From Poecilobothrus nobilitatus (taxonomy: Eukaryota; Arthropoda; Insecta; Diptera; Dolichopodidae): a stretch of DNA of 64,000 bases. The stretch covers positions 50,053,445 through 50,117,444 of the forward strand of contig OX352772.1 of assembly GCA_947095535.1 (NCBI GenBank), read 5' to 3'. The notes beneath the pieces are model-generated. The model was given only the letters and a program-made list of their open reading frames with translations, had not been told where the DNA came from and made no database searches. A program made the translations under genes and the position numbers. Shown one piece after another: positions 1-14,100 of this stretch; positions within the stretch are counted from its first letter, which is position 1; each line of letters starts with the position of its first letter.

Positions 1-383
1 TATCTACATTTTTTAATATTAAAGGATATCTCAAATCTTTGATTTTCTTAATACTTTGTATAAAAATAAAAATATTTTGTAATTATTAAGCTTTTGTTAC
101 CTATGTTATACAGAGTGTCTTGTGCTAAATCTGACATAGAGCAAGAAGAATCTGACATAGAGCATTCAGATGAAGCGAATATTTCAAACCTTTTGAGAGA
201 TATATGGTATCCTAAAAGATAGTAATTTCATAAGTTCTTTTAGCTTTACATGTATATTATCAGATCTATAGAAAATATAGTCTAAAACCAAGTACAAAAT
301 CTTACGGAGAAATTAGATAATAAAAATCCGTTATACTGTTATTTTTTAATAAATGATATTTTGTAGTTTTATTGTTTTATTGT

Positions 384-656
384 TCCCATAGAAGGTGGAA
401 ATCTACCAAAGACATCAAAAATTCACCCGTTCTGGTCCCAGATTCTTACTAATTTAACCTATAACTTCCCCCTTTAGACAATATAATGAGATGAACCTCC
501 TATATTGGTTAGGAAGAAGGAATAGAAAAAGATATGTAAGGGATACGAAAACTTTGAATTGAGAAGTGGGATTATAAGAGTGAATTCGCCTCTTGTTATT
601 ATTTTGCTATCAGCGAAAAAGCTATCAACAATTACAACAAGTAGTAGTATATAGCA
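384..656 (+). repeat. Dispersed repeat copy 1 (CCCCCTTTAG..CAATATA family)
   Basis: Shared in order with 51311-51610: AGATTCTTACT, TCCCCCTTTAG.CAATATA, TATATTGG.TAGG, TTGAATTG.GA and TTATTATTTTGCTA.CAG. No coding potential. The minus-strand open frame here is incidental. Confidence 0.65.
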
Positions 657-1698
657 ACTCGAATGTATCAGCTTAATATCATCATTATTAGTATCAGTTT
701 TAATATAATAATATTCTTTCGTAATTTTTAATTTTATCTTCCAATATATCATACGTTAAAATACCTTTGTATGTTTATAATGATACTTCGGTTTACCATG
801 ATTCCAATTTTATAATAAAATTAAGCCAATTTATTTTCCCCATAAATAGTCTTTAAGTCTCTATATCTTTTGCAATTTTCTTGGTTTGTAACACATTCTG
901 TATAATAAATTATTATAATAAATTGGTAATAATTGCAACTAATTATTATAAGTATATATCGTTACAAAAAATTATTTGTAATTACATTTATAATTTTATT
1001 TGAAACACTTATTAAAAAAAAACTTGGTAACAATAGGTTGATGACATTCAGAGTTTATAACATGAATGACGAAAATCAAATAGAAAGTAAAAACTAAACA
1101 TAGTTACATTGAAAATAGTATAAAGTCATTGATCTTTAACTTAAAATTTTATTTTTAATTGAAAGTAATAATAAAATATTTTGATTTTTATTTTAAAGAA
1201 AATTCTCAAAAAAAAAAAACTCTTATATAAATTTTAACTCTTATTATAAAAAACAAAAATCTTTTGATAAGTAATGCTTTTTTCTTGCCATTATTTATGT
1301 GATATTATTCTGTATAATTCAACCTTGTATAATCGGTTTAATGAAATTAATAATACAAAATATAAATATAAAACTTTTGATACACTTCCCTTTACTTATT
1401 TTATTTTTTTCTGATTCTGGTCAAAAATTTTTATACTTTAATCACTCACCAGTCAAAAATAAAACAAATATAAAAACTAATAAAAATAAAGAAATATTTT
1501 AAAAGGTATTTTAAATGTTATTTTTATAATTATTATGCTATTTTAATCAATAACCTTGTTATAACAGGTTATATACTCTTTTTAATAATAATGTGTCTAA
1601 TAAAATACGAGTTAACCAAAAAAAATGGCTAACAATATATCCTAAAAGTATGCAAGTTAATAATTTTATATGTAATTTTCTTTTATTGATGAAGGCTG

Positions 1699-1974
1699 GG
1701 GGCTTCGGTAGCTTAGTGGGTAGGCGTGTGGCGTATTAACCGAAGGAGTGTGGGTTCGATCCCTGCACAGGTCGTAAGTTTTTTTCTTTACATACCCCCC
1801 TTACGACCTAATATAATGTAAATATATAGTATATAATATAAACAAAATAAATAATATTAGTATATAATTTAATAATAGCATAAAAAACCTATAATGGCCT
1901 TAGTAGCCGATGGTTCAATAATATTGCACTACATTTAGTATGTAATATTAATATAAATAAATAAATAAATAAAT
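1699..1974 (+). mobile_element. tRNA-derived SINE with (AAAT)n tail and an 11-bp target-site duplication
   Basis: The first 78 bases form a tRNA-like head with box A (TAGCTTAGTGGGTAGGCG) and box B (GGTTCGATCCC), followed by an AT-rich body and a (AAAT)n tail at about 1951-1974. GATGAAGGCTG occurs exactly at 1688-1698 and again at 1975-1985, a perfect 11-bp target-site duplication. The element therefore inserted by LINE-type retrotransposition into an older repeat that resumes at 1975. Confidence 0.85.
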
Positions 1975-2185
1975 GATGAAGGCTGAGCTAACGTTCTGAC
2001 ACATTAGAATCTAGATCCGTATTCTAACTTCAAAACGTAAGAGAACATCTTTGACAAAAGTAGATGTTAAGTTTTCTTTGATTTATGTCATGATAATACC
2101 ACTCTGACGAACGAAGCTTTAAAAACTTCTCAGAGAGTTCATCTAAATCTTGTAAAAAGAAACTACCGAGATATTACCGCATTTT
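1975..2185 (+). repeat. Dispersed repeat copy (older element split by the SINE at 1699)
   Basis: CTGAGCTAAC, AACGTAAGAGAAC, CACTCTGACG, AACTTCTCAGAGAGTTCA and CGAGATATT occur in the same order as at 19516-19762. The 5' part (to 1698) lies on the other side of the inserted SINE. Confidence 0.65.
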
Positions 2186-3213
2186 ATTTTTGAATGACTG
2201 AGACAGATTTTGCATGTAATATTCTTCGAGTTATCGTTTTTCTTTCAAAAATACTTAATATATTTTAGTTGTAATTTTTATTTATCAAATTTTGAAGACT
2301 TAGGTACTGTGCCTATGCATTGCTTGTAATCAATACGAAATTTAGGGATGCCTTTAAAATTATTTTTGATCTAACTCTTGCGTCTGGCTTATAATTATTT
2401 TTATTTTAGAGTGAAGAATAAGTAAAAAATGTGAAGAATAAGTAAAAAATATGCACCAGAATATAGGAAAATAAGATCTGATAAAAATTAAGTAAGGATC
2501 TAAACTAAGAGAAGAGAAAAAATTTTTCAAAAAAATTAATCTTAAAAATATATTTTAGTGTGCAGAAATATTTTATGAATTAAAATCTAGAACCTTATTA
2601 CAACATCTATCTTTAATACTCTTCAAGCCAAGCAACCAAGAATAAATCAAAAATAAAATTAATCGAAAAACTGTCTAAAAGAAAACTAAACAAAGTAAAT
2701 ATTTTTGCTTATTTTTATTGTTCATTTATGAGTTTATGACAGACGAACATACTATTTCATCATTTTTATTAAATTTTTCAACAAAGTTAAAGTTATAATT
2801 AAATTAAAGTTTTTTTTTTAATTTACTTAACAACAGTATAACTTTTATATATAATATTATTTTACTTTTATAAATACAATGTACTATTTTAATTTCATTA
2901 AATTAATCAATTGATTTTTTTTTTAGCTTGTTAAGTTATCATGAACAAATCATTTAACTCTGTTAAATCAAAGCTTAAATTAAATTTTTTATATTTATAA
3001 AATAAAACTTAAGATATAACCACGAACTTGTTGTTACTTACACCCTAAACATATAAAAAATTGTGTACAAACAATATAATAAAATCAGTTTTCAATAAAG
3101 GAAAAAACAAAAACAAAAAAAAAAAAGATAATTAAAAAGAGTGAAAGAGGAAAAAAATATGTTAAATTGAAGTAAAAAAACGAATAGGTGTTACAATAAC
3201 AGTAGTTTAGTTG

Positions 3214-3955
3214 GGTATGCTTTACTTTAGGTACGTTTGCCTTGAAATTTTACATAACGATACCTAGTGACGTCACCTTTATTTCATACAACATGACTTT
3301 TGACGGAAATTATTTTTTTTTTTTATATTACGCACTCTGTATTCAACCTGTACTCTGAGACAACCTGTACTAATTTTTAGTTTATCATCTAAAGGGTAGT
3401 TTACATACCTATATTTTGGGTCTGCAAATGTTTTTATAGATCTAACAATTTTTGAGATATTTTTCGTTATTTAAGCATGTAAAGTATGAAATTGCATTTT
3501 TTATTAAAATTGTTGTTTTAATTTCGAATTTCTAACCTCCGATGGGACTATTTAACAAGCCGTCCAATACTCAGTATATAGCGTTGGAAACGGTGTGAAG
3601 AGACCTTTCTAACAGTATTAAAATAATATAGAATGTCTTTGAAAATTTATAAAATATAGTTGTTTCTAGAAACTAAAATTTTCCGTTTGAACTGCAATAC
3701 CTCAGAAACGGTAGCACTGATTAAGATGAAACAAGATATTTATTAAAGACAATAGTACGACCCACAATACTGTAAAAAATTGGTTCCTGTAAATTATCGT
3801 AGACGGAAATATAACAGTTTAATTTCAAAATAATAAATTTGACCTTTTCATGACCTTTCCGCCAAAATTCATGTTCTATGAAATATAGGTGACATTACTA
3901 GATACCGTTATGTAAAATTTGAAGGTAATCGAACAATGTACCTAAAGTATATCCG
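3214..3955. mobile_element. Inverted-repeat (MITE/fold-back) element
   Basis: 3214-3312 and 3856-3955 are inverted copies: TACTTTAGGTAC, AAATTTTACATAACG and GTCACCT.TATTTCATA all recur reversed. Weaker complementarity continues inward to about 3480 and 3690. No coding sequence lies inside. Confidence 0.72.
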
Positions 3956-6923
3956 TTTAATTTATTAATATACCAATTTTGAGGTTGGTTGTTTTTTAAA
4001 CTAAGCAATGCAGAACATCGTTAGGTAGAACATCATTTACAATTACTTAGCAAATTTTAAGTGCTGCCTTCATCTTTAAGACCTAGAATCTTTTTCTGGA
4101 AGACTTTTTATTTATCTACATATGGGAACTTTGATTTTCATTTATTATATTGCTATACGTTTTATTGTATCTAAGTTAAGAAAACTAAATTATAATTACA
4201 AAACTGATCTAGAGATTCCTTAGGCGAAGAATACCCTAGAACCCATATTTGAAAAATAGTACTGCGCCAAAGGAAAGTCATCAAAAAATAATTTAATTTA
4301 TATATAGATAGACAATGAGACAGTCGACAACCAGTTAAATTATAAAACTTTAGAGTGTTATAAATATTGGAAAAAAAATACAATAAATATATGAGTAAAA
4401 TATGTTGGATCTCAGTTTAATCTCAAATGTATTTATATACAAATATTACAGATTAAACTATTAGAGGTGTCCAAAAGTCAAATTCTAGTTGTTTTTCATT
4501 GTTTTTTTTGAATTTTCTTATTTGATGTTTTCAGATTTACTTATTCATTTTAAAATTTGTGCTAAGTCATGGTTTATAGATCACTAATGTACTTTAAAAA
4601 AAAAAAAAAAAAAACAAAAAAAAAAATTCATTCAATTTACACGCGTTCAAAATTAATTTTTAATTCATTGAATTCTATATGCTTATATATAAATAGTATA
4701 TTGTAAGTACATACCATACATACATATAACATATGAGTATAACAATTATTATAAATATTTATTAATAAAAATTCATCACCTGTAAAACAGAATCAATTTT
4801 ACCTATAGACAGACTGTGTCTGTGTTATTGATTTCAAATTGCTAAAAAAATTTTTGGTTTTTTTGTTGTTGTTGCTTTTTTTTTTTTTTTTGGTTACTAA
4901 CGGGTATACTGCGTAACTAAATGTTAAATTAATGATGCAGTTTTAGTTTAGTTTTAACTCAATTCAAATATCGATTGATTAAATTTCAAAAAAAAAAGAA
5001 CAAACAGAAAAAAAAACGCTGGAAGTCATTTATTGTCTACAAGGTAGTTTTAAATGGTTCTATCTCTTTCTTTTTTTTTTTTTTTTGTTTTTTTTTTTGT
5101 ATTCATTAAAATCAGATAAATAATATAGTCAGTAACCAGAGAGTAAAATATAATGAAATACCTAATGATTAGCAAGGTTAAACATTTTTTTTTCCTTTAC
5201 TGACATTTTGCTTGAATCAGGGTATAAAAAATGTTTTTTTTTTTTTTTTTAATATTATAATAATATGATACCTTTAATTAATTTTTGATCTAAATTGATA
5301 GTTTTAAGTCATTTCCGGACTTTTAATAATTTAAATTTTATATAGTATCATAGTGGATAGAATTCAGGGGAAACTTGATCTTATATGAAGATACTATATA
5401 GTATCTAGTATTTTATTTTTGGTTTTCTGTTTTTTTGTTTTGTGGTTTTTGAAGATGATGAAAATTAAACTATTTTAAAATGTATTTTAAAGTAATAATT
5501 AAAGTTGCTTTCATCGCACTTTATTTTTCAAAATTTTCAATTAAAACTTGACCATACATATATTATTTGAATTCAAATAAAAGAGTGTAAGCATTCATTA
5601 AATTTAAATATTATTATGTTGATTATCCATTTTTTTTTTGTTTTTTTAAAGATGAAATTTAATAGAAAGTAAAAAATTGAGATTTAGGGCAAAAAAAAAA
5701 AAAGAAAAATAATTAACCATAACAATAATAATCATTTTAAAAGAGTGATGAAGAAAAATAAATAATATAAGAATAAATAAAATAAATAATAAAGAAAATA
5801 AAATATACCATATATGCAATAAAAAAATAAAATAATAAGAGGAATAATAAAAGCAGGTCATCATCATACAACATCTCAGCAAATATAATCTTATTTCCCA
5901 ATTTTGAGTGATGAAGATGGTGTGATGCTGATACTTTTGATGATGATAGTGAAGAATAATGAAATAAGGAAATATAGAACGATTATAAATTTAAATTAAA
6001 AAAAAAAAACAATTTCTTTTAATTATTTATTTTTGCTTTTATTAAAAAAGAATATTATTTTTTATTAGGTTTTGCATATACGTTGATAATAATGTGTACT
6101 AATTTTAAAAAGTTTCAAATTTCATATTAATTCTAAGAAAATTAAACTTAATTTTGATTTTTTTTCCATTTGGTAATTAGGTTATACATATATTATGGTA
6201 ATTAATAATTATTTTGTGTATTCATTTTATATATAATAAAGTGTTAAATTATAAAGCAAAATAATATATAGAAGCATGCGAGCATTAATTTTACTAAAAT
6301 ATTGATGATGTATATAGAGTAGGGACATGGTAGATGGAATGAAACAAATTAACTTTGTTAAACAAAAAAAAAAAAAAGATTTAATACTGAATTTTAATGT
6401 CATCTTCCCAACTTGTGCTCTTTAGTGAAAAATATTTTAAATATGTTTAGAATTTAAATGATGTTTATAACACGGTTGTAAATATAAGGAGAAAGTAAAA
6501 AATTTGATTATCCCTACTAAAGTATAATTTTACAGTAATGGGTTAAAAAATCTAAATTAAAATAAAATCATTTTCAAGATTTTTAGGATCCAAGAACGGA
6601 AAAAACAATGTTTTTGGAAAGGTGTCTGTTTCGTCATAAATTGAGATGTCTTGCAAACTGCTTAACAAAATAAGTTGAAATTTAGTAGACTGATTTAAAT
6701 TTAATTAAACTCAATGCAAGATTTGAAGATCGCAAAGATCACGACATTGCATATAAAACACGATAACTTAGAAACGATAAAATAATTGTGTTCTATTAAT
6801 TTTTGAACTAAATCCGTCAACTAAACTCATGGACTATTTATTATGACTAAACTAATTTTTGTATTATTTTATACTTTTGATACACTTCGATTTTCGAATC
6901 TATCTGACTAATTTCAGTTTTTT

Positions 6924-7655
6924 TATACCCTACACCTAAAGTATAGGGTATATCAACTTTGATATGGTGTTTGTAACCACCAAAAGGAAGCGTTAGGAAG
7001 TTAGATATGGACATGTATATATATTCTGAATCAAGGTCATCTCCTGAGTCAATTTAGCAATGTCCGTCCGTCCGTCCGTACGCACGATAACTCAAAAAAT
7101 AATAATGCTACCTTGATGAAATTTATACTGTAGGTTAACAATGACTAAAGATGGCGGGGATTGCAAATGGGCGAAATAGACCATGGGTTCGGGTACCTCC
7201 CACACAACTCCCAAAACCGAACAAGCATATCTTCGAAATTAATATAGATAGAAACTTCAAATTTGATACGAGGGTGCTGTTTCCTGAATTCGTCATTTGC
7301 CTAAAATTTGAGATGAATTGAAGTGGTTGTTCGGGTTCCTCCCACACAACTCCCAAAACCGAATAAGCATATTTTCGAAATTAATAAAGATAAAAACTTG
7401 AAATTTGATATAAGAGTGTTCTACCCTGTTCTGATGATGTCTCTAAAATTTGAGATGAATTGGGGTGGTGGTCCGGGTACCTTCATACATTTCATAAGAT
7501 CTAACAAGCATATCTTCGAATTTAATAAAGATAGAAATCTGAAATTTTGTACAAAGGTTGTAGAAGCATTTATTTTTTTAGCTTATATTAAATACCTAAC
7601 TAAAATAACTTATGGATTTTTAATTTAATTTGAATTTTTTAGGTGTAGGGTATAA
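6924..7655. mobile_element. Non-autonomous element with TATACCCTACACCTAAA inverted ends
   Basis: TATACCCTACACCTAAA at 6924-6940 is exactly inverted at 7639-7655. The left end also folds on itself (TATACCC...GGGTATA), and a (CCGT)n run lies at 7063-7080. Inside, three tandem units start at 7188, 7330 and 7471. Each has a TCGGGT.CCT-like opening and an AACAAGCATATCTTCGAA-like core. Short open frames here on both strands are products of the repeat. Confidence 0.75.
7188..7562 (+). repeat. Tandem repeat, about 142-bp period, 2.6 units
   Basis: Units 1 and 2 share CCCACACAACTCCCAAAACC, the A-rich AAAGATAGAAAC stretch and AAATTTGAGATGAATTG at the same spacing. Unit 3 is more diverged and cut off near GTTG. 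The repeat lies wholly inside the 6924-7655 element. Confidence 0.75.
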
Positions 7656-8129
7656 ATAAGTCGGTTGCATCGACTTACTGTTATATTTACTTGTTTGTTT
7701 CAAATTTCAAATTCAAATTGCAAAGCAAAATAATTAGCTTGAAAGGAAGTATTGTAGTATATATAAGCTTTCTCTAAAAGTAATTAAACTCAGATTGTTT
7801 ATTAAAATATTAATTTCAAAATTTTAATAATCGAATTTGAAGAATAAAACTATATGTTAAAAAATTTTAAAAACTGCAAAGCGTATATCTTGAAAGAATT
7901 CTTTTTTTTTCAACAATATTTATTAACAATTTCCATACCTAATATTTTAAATTTTTAAGATTCTTATATACCCTATTATTTTTTTAATTTTGAAAATTTG
8001 TCTATATCTATCAGCCTTCGAACATTTAATATTTTTATTTGAAGGTTAAGTCTGCAGTTTATTCCAACCGTTTATACATTTTATTTTAAAATTATTAAAT
8101 TTTTATATGTTTTTCTTTTTATTTTTCAG

Positions 8130-11100
8130 GTCTCAAAACATAATCACAGAAATTTGGAAATCTCTAGATGTAGACATCATAATAATAACAATAATAGTAA
8201 TAATAATAGTAGCAATAATCATAATGATATAAATAAAATAACAAATTTACGACCTTCACATCATAGAAAATCAGAATCAGTTTTATCCACAGATTCAAAT
8301 ATAAGATTTACCAGAAGAAAATTAAAGGATAGCCAAAAATTTGGATGTATTGTGATAGCTGGTTTCCTAGTCGCATTACTATTAGCTTCAATATTTGTAT
8401 ATCTTGGTTGTAAGTATTGATTATTAAAACTAATATTTATATTTTAAGAAAATAAATTTTTTATTTTACTAAAACTTATTAATTTAGCCAATTTTTTGAT
8501 GCCATTTGAAGTGATAAAGTTAGAATTCTGAAAGAAATTTAGTATTTAACCTTACTCTCAAGGAGAAGCACAATAGATGTTCATAAAAAGGTCACAGTGT
8601 TACTTACATCCCGTTAAAAAAATATAATCTAATTTAGACTTTGTTACGTCCTTTAACATATAATTTCAATATTCAAATTTTAGTTTTGTTGTTTTTTTAT
8701 TATTATGAGTGAGGTTCTTTTTGGATTCATACTAGTAATAGTAATAAAAAAAACTAAGTAACAGCTTTTAGCTCTTTATACTTTATGTTTCCATATTAAA
8801 AAAACTATACTCCGAAAACAAAATCCGAAAACACAACCTATATATACGACTTATAGAAGATACTGTTTGTTTAGTAGTTGAAAATTGGTTTACTCATATC
8901 ATGAGTTCAAAAATATGGGACATTCAACAAATCATCATATAAATTGATGTCCTTTAAATCACTTTAATATTCACTTTCTAATGATTGTAGAATTTAGAGC
9001 GCAAACAAACTTAGAAAAATCTTTTAGATCTACAAAAGAAAATGTTTATTTAGCTTTTTTAATGTCCCAGAATTTTTTTTGTCATCGAAATTCAAAGGTT
9101 ATCATCATGAGTTTGCGTAAAATCAGGCTAGGATTGACATAATTCAATAATAATCACAAATATAAAAATAAACTATTATTCATTAAAAATGAAATTTATA
9201 AATTTCTATAGGAGATTAAGTCTGTGCACTTGTAAATAACTTATAGTACCAATACAAAAAGGTTGAGGAATTTTTATTAAACCAACGTTGTAAACTTTAT
9301 AAATGAATGTCCTATGTTTCTTACCGACTTAGCATTAGGTAAAACAATACTCTAGTTTTGAAGTACTATTCAAAAATCTTCGAGAAATAAAAAAAATAGC
9401 GCTACAAAAGATAGTCTCACAACTCACAAGTCACAATCATATTTTTCTCTAAAAAATTCCAGTTTGATAAGTTAACGATTGCGAATTATAGGAACTACCA
9501 TAAATTATGCGAAAATATGCAATTAAGCTTGAATTATATTACAATATTTTATTTTTGGGAATAAAATATAAAAACAAAAGATCTTTAATTTTATAGTAGA
9601 GTGCAGGATTTCAATTTAGTTAGTGGATGCTTGAGCAAAAATTTAAGTTTTGACTTTGTTACAATATATTTTTAAACCATATGACAGATACCCTGTACAT
9701 AACATATGCATCCACATTCTCTTATACTCATCAATAAAAAAATGCATTGTGTCACGTTCAGTTAAAAATGTGTTTTTCTAAGACACGTGACAAAATGTTC
9801 GTAATGTTGTTAGTATTTTACTATTTTCTGCTATTAAAAAATTGTTTTTTTTTGTATTGAAAACTAAAATTGAATTTTTTATTTTGTTTTGAATGAAAAG
9901 TAAATAAAAGAAAAAGTATAGATTTTTTAAAAATTTTAGTAATGCAATTAATGAAAGTTTACAACAGATTTTTTAAAAATAAAATAATAAGATGAAAAGT
10001 TATCTTACATTTGAATATATTATTTTCAAAATAAATAAACATAAAAAAATACACTAAAATTCGAAATAATTTTTCATACTTGCATTTTTCATACTCATTA
10101 ACTCTATTTTTGTTAAATATCTGAATGGGTGTGGGTCTATTTGTTGAAAAACAAAATGACGAATTAAAAATGTTGAAAAATAGAACGTTGAAAAAAAAAA
10201 TGTTGAAAAAAAATGTCGAATAGGGGAAAATTTATTTTTCAGAAAAAGACTGGCTCCCTATCTAATGTAAACTATTAAAACTACGAAAAAAACTATTTGA
10301 AATACTATTAAAATCAAAAGTTATACTTATCGTTAAGAAAAACAAAAGGTGATATAAAATCACTATCGCTTTGTAAAAAAAAGTCTTGCAGAAATACTAG
10401 GACACGATGCTTTTGACAGTTAACATCTCATCAATTTAAAAATATCACTTTCACATCTACAAGAATAACAAATCATCGCGTCAGTGTGCGGTGTCATTCT
10501 TTGTAAGATGTGTTTTAGAGATGGGTAATAATGTCAAATTGATTATCAATATAGACTTATCGGCACCATTCGTCTTTTACCGTAAAAGCAAACTTTTTTT
10601 TTTGCTTTTCCCAGAAGTTTTATAAAATAAATTCAGCTACATAAAACTTCTGAAAAGGAGTATATTTCTTATTTTACAAAAATTACAAAAACTGATAGGT
10701 TTGTTGAGTAAAGAAGATTTGAAAAAAAACGGAATTAGGTAATCCGAATTATGTGAACCGAACGGTTGTACTTACTTAACCATATAGAATATTAGAATAG
10801 AACTTTAGAAAATAGAAATAGAATTCGGTTTGCTCCGTTACAACAGTTTTGGTTGACTGACATACGCTCTTTTTTATCTAATATGAAAAACTGAGTTATT
10901 TTAATATATTTTTTTATATTATATATTTTAACAGTTTATTTTAACAGTTGAATGGTAGCTGCTCGAATCTGAAATAACAGATAAAAATAACTCAGTGTTT
11001 CATAATATAAGATATAAGAAAAGAGCAGCTGTATGGCAGTGACACAAATATGTATGTTGTGCTAGCACAACCAAATTTCACAGAAGTTGTTGACATGAAA

Positions 11101-14100
11101 CTTCTTTCCCCTTCTAATGAAGCTAGTTCTTTAAAATTTTGATAAGAGAAGTCAAACCAATGACTTTTGCAAAAATTTAATTTGTCTAGGGCAACAGGTT
11201 CGAGTAGCTGTGATGCAACTCCAAAATATGTATAAATATATCTTGGTATACTTAATTAGGTTAGATATTAAAAATTTTCTGAAAAAATGATTAAATTTTA
11301 TAACAGCATTATTTATGTTCGTACGGGTATCCTATAGAGTTGACACAGTCAACTATACAATATTTCTTATTAAGTTTTTTTAAAGTTATTATAACTGCAT
11401 AAAATTATTCATAAATTAAAAATAATTTTATACAACCTCATTTTAATAAAAGAAATCAATAGTTTTATTTTTATAACACTACCACACTTTTTATTTTTTC
11501 AACAATTGAATCAAAATATACCTATGTAGTATGTACTTATATTTCGTGAAATTTAATTATAATACAATAAGGATCTTGTATTATACCAGAAAATAATATT
11601 ATTGCCATATCTAAAATTAAAAGCGTAATATATTGTAATAATATATTTTTAAAAATTTATTACTTTATATTCTTCAAGTAATAATTAGTACAAAATCACA
11701 AAAAAAAAAAAAATTTTTAATATCGTAATAAAAAAAAAAAAAACAACATTAATATTTTTAAATTTTAACTTTTATTATTAATTGAATTCACACGATGCTC
11801 AGTTTCTTATAGAAGTGAAGTAATTAAAAAAAAATATCTACTAACAAATTTATGTGATTTATGTCATTCAAAATTTCATAAAAAATTCTCGGTACTCTAC
11901 TCTTATTTAAAAAAAAAAATAAAAAAAAAAAAATTTTTTTTTTTAATTAATTTTAAAGGTATTTTTAAAATGCAATACTCTATAATTATATGGTACCTAT
12001 GGTGGTACTAAAAATCAAAGTGAAATTATTTTCACCTGACATTCAAGTACAAAAAGAGGTTTTCTTTTTATTATGCATTTCACATGACGTTTCATTATTT
12101 TTTTGACATAACAAAAAAAATAAAAATTTGATGTATGATGAGTTTTATATGCACAATATAATAACATTGAAGAAATTATATGAAAGGCGTGAGACTATGG
12201 GAAAAAAAAAAATAATTAAACATATTTTATTAATAATAAATTTTTTTTTATTTATGGTTTATTGTTATAATTTTAATTATTTAAAAAATTGTTTTGATTT
12301 TATACAGAAATTTGATTTATTCTTAATAAAATTAATTATAATGATAATTTTTTGCATTCATATTACATATAGATATAACTTTCTAAGTCATCTCTATTTT
12401 AGACCTGGTCTGTTCATTAATTAATAATATCTAATAGGTATAAAATTTTAAAAAATCAACGATTTCTATTTTTTTTTTTATTCTTGAAAAAGAAAAGTGT
12501 TTTTTTTTTTAATGCATTTCTCTGCCACATAAATGTGAATAGGAAATTACACAGCCTTTCCTGTTCAGTGGTGGCTGTAAATGTCTTAAGGTGGAATAAC
12601 TGTTACGACGTGTGTGGAAAAAAGAAAATATTATTTATAAATTAAAAATTTTAGGTTGTTGCATTCAAAAATATTTAATAGGTTTCACTGTAACTCTTCT
12701 ATAATAATATCTTATTAAAAGCAATATTCGGCATTAATTGTCTCTAAAATATTTTTGTCTCATCTCTTCAAAGTTTTTAATGCTTACTCTTTATCGATTC
12801 CATACTAAATGAATTAATTCTGTTATTGCTTTTGCCAATTTTTAACTATAATCATAATTTAATTGCTTGGAATATCTGTCGTTTTACTTTGACGGCGACC
12901 AATCCGCTTTCTATACTTTAATAATTAACAGATCATTTCATTTGTAAGACTTAAACACGTGTACAGATTAAACACTAAACATCATATTTATTATTGTTAT
13001 TAAACCGGTACTAACAAATTTGCTATTTAAGGACATAAAAAATTTGCCATTTGAAAAACTTAAATTTTAGCAGTTGTCTAGGCAAATCAACACTACAAAC
13101 CAGTAGTGTTGATGAACGAAACATATCCTAATTTTTATTTTTTACGTTCTGAACCATATATGAAGATAAAAGTTACAATCTAGCCTAGCCTATTTTACGA
13201 ACTAATCCTACTTATTACATTTTATCATATATCTTAATTTACATTTTATCATATATTAAATTAATAATAATTCAGAATTTGTATTAAAGGATTTTTGGAA
13301 TGGCTATTATTTGTAATGAACGTACTGTTTGTACAAATCAGTTTGATCTGTAATACAGAACTCTTAAAGTTGACTTTATTGTAAAATATTCGTGCCACAA
13401 AACAGATTTGAAGATAAATCATCATTTTTAATAGTTTATTTTGCGCTATTTATAACTTCTGTATATGAGTGACAGTAGAGCTACCTATCCCGTTATGTGA
13501 CTTAAATTTTCGAAAATATAACTACATTTTATGGGAAAAGCACATAATATAAATTATGTTAGTGAAAAAGTCAATATAAAAGATGGCTTCTTTAATTTAA
13601 CTTTAATTTAAAATAATCAAGATTAAAGTTAAATTAAAGATCACCAAATGAAAGTTAAATTATAAATTAAATTATGATGTAAATTATGAATTAAAATGAA
13701 ATGTTAACTCAAAAAAGAATAGAAAAATTAAGGATAATAAAAAAATGGCATTATTACTTGGAAAAATATTTATTATAAATTCAATTCTTCAATTTTTAAT
13801 AAATTCTTTTGATAATTTTAAAAATTTATTGCAGTGATCGCGCTTTTATTCACTAAAACATTTTTAAAATTTTTAGCATATTTTAAGGAAATAACTTTTC
13901 ATAACGATGAGTTATTCATAATATTCTGTTTAGGAAACATTTGCATAGGCATAAGATGTCTATAGTTTTTCCTTTAAAAAAAAGAAAATTGTAAATTATT
14001 TTTACATAAACCTGGCAACAACATATTTTCAAATTTCAATAAGAGTTTTTTATATGCTTTTCAATAATTATTTTGGAGAGCTTAAGATAATTTTATTTTA

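Larger units (their letters stand above)
1..8129. other. Region upstream of the first visible Corin exon, no coding exon recognised
   Basis: Very AT-rich with many A and T homopolymers. It contains the repeat at 384-656, the SINE at 1699-1974 and its split host repeat, the inverted-repeat element at 3214-3955 and the TATACCC element at 6924-7655. The remainder shows nothing I can name. It is probably Corin intron or 5' flank, because the exon at 8130 starts with an acceptor. Confidence 0.5.

Noticed and set aside
5646..5882. 78-codon minus-strand hydrophobic open frame
   Set aside because: It arises from A/ATA-rich simple sequence, with no neighbouring splice-compatible exon.
7135..7628. Overlapping open frames on both strands with GC-richer codons
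   Set aside because: They fall inside the 142-bp tandem repeats of the TATACCC-ended element and repeat with it.
12128..12424. 98-codon plus-strand open frame with hydrophobic segments
   Set aside because: Composition is what AT-rich DNA gives (Ile, Leu, Phe, Tyr, Asn, Lys). It lies in a Corin intron, with no domain-like pattern and no splice support.
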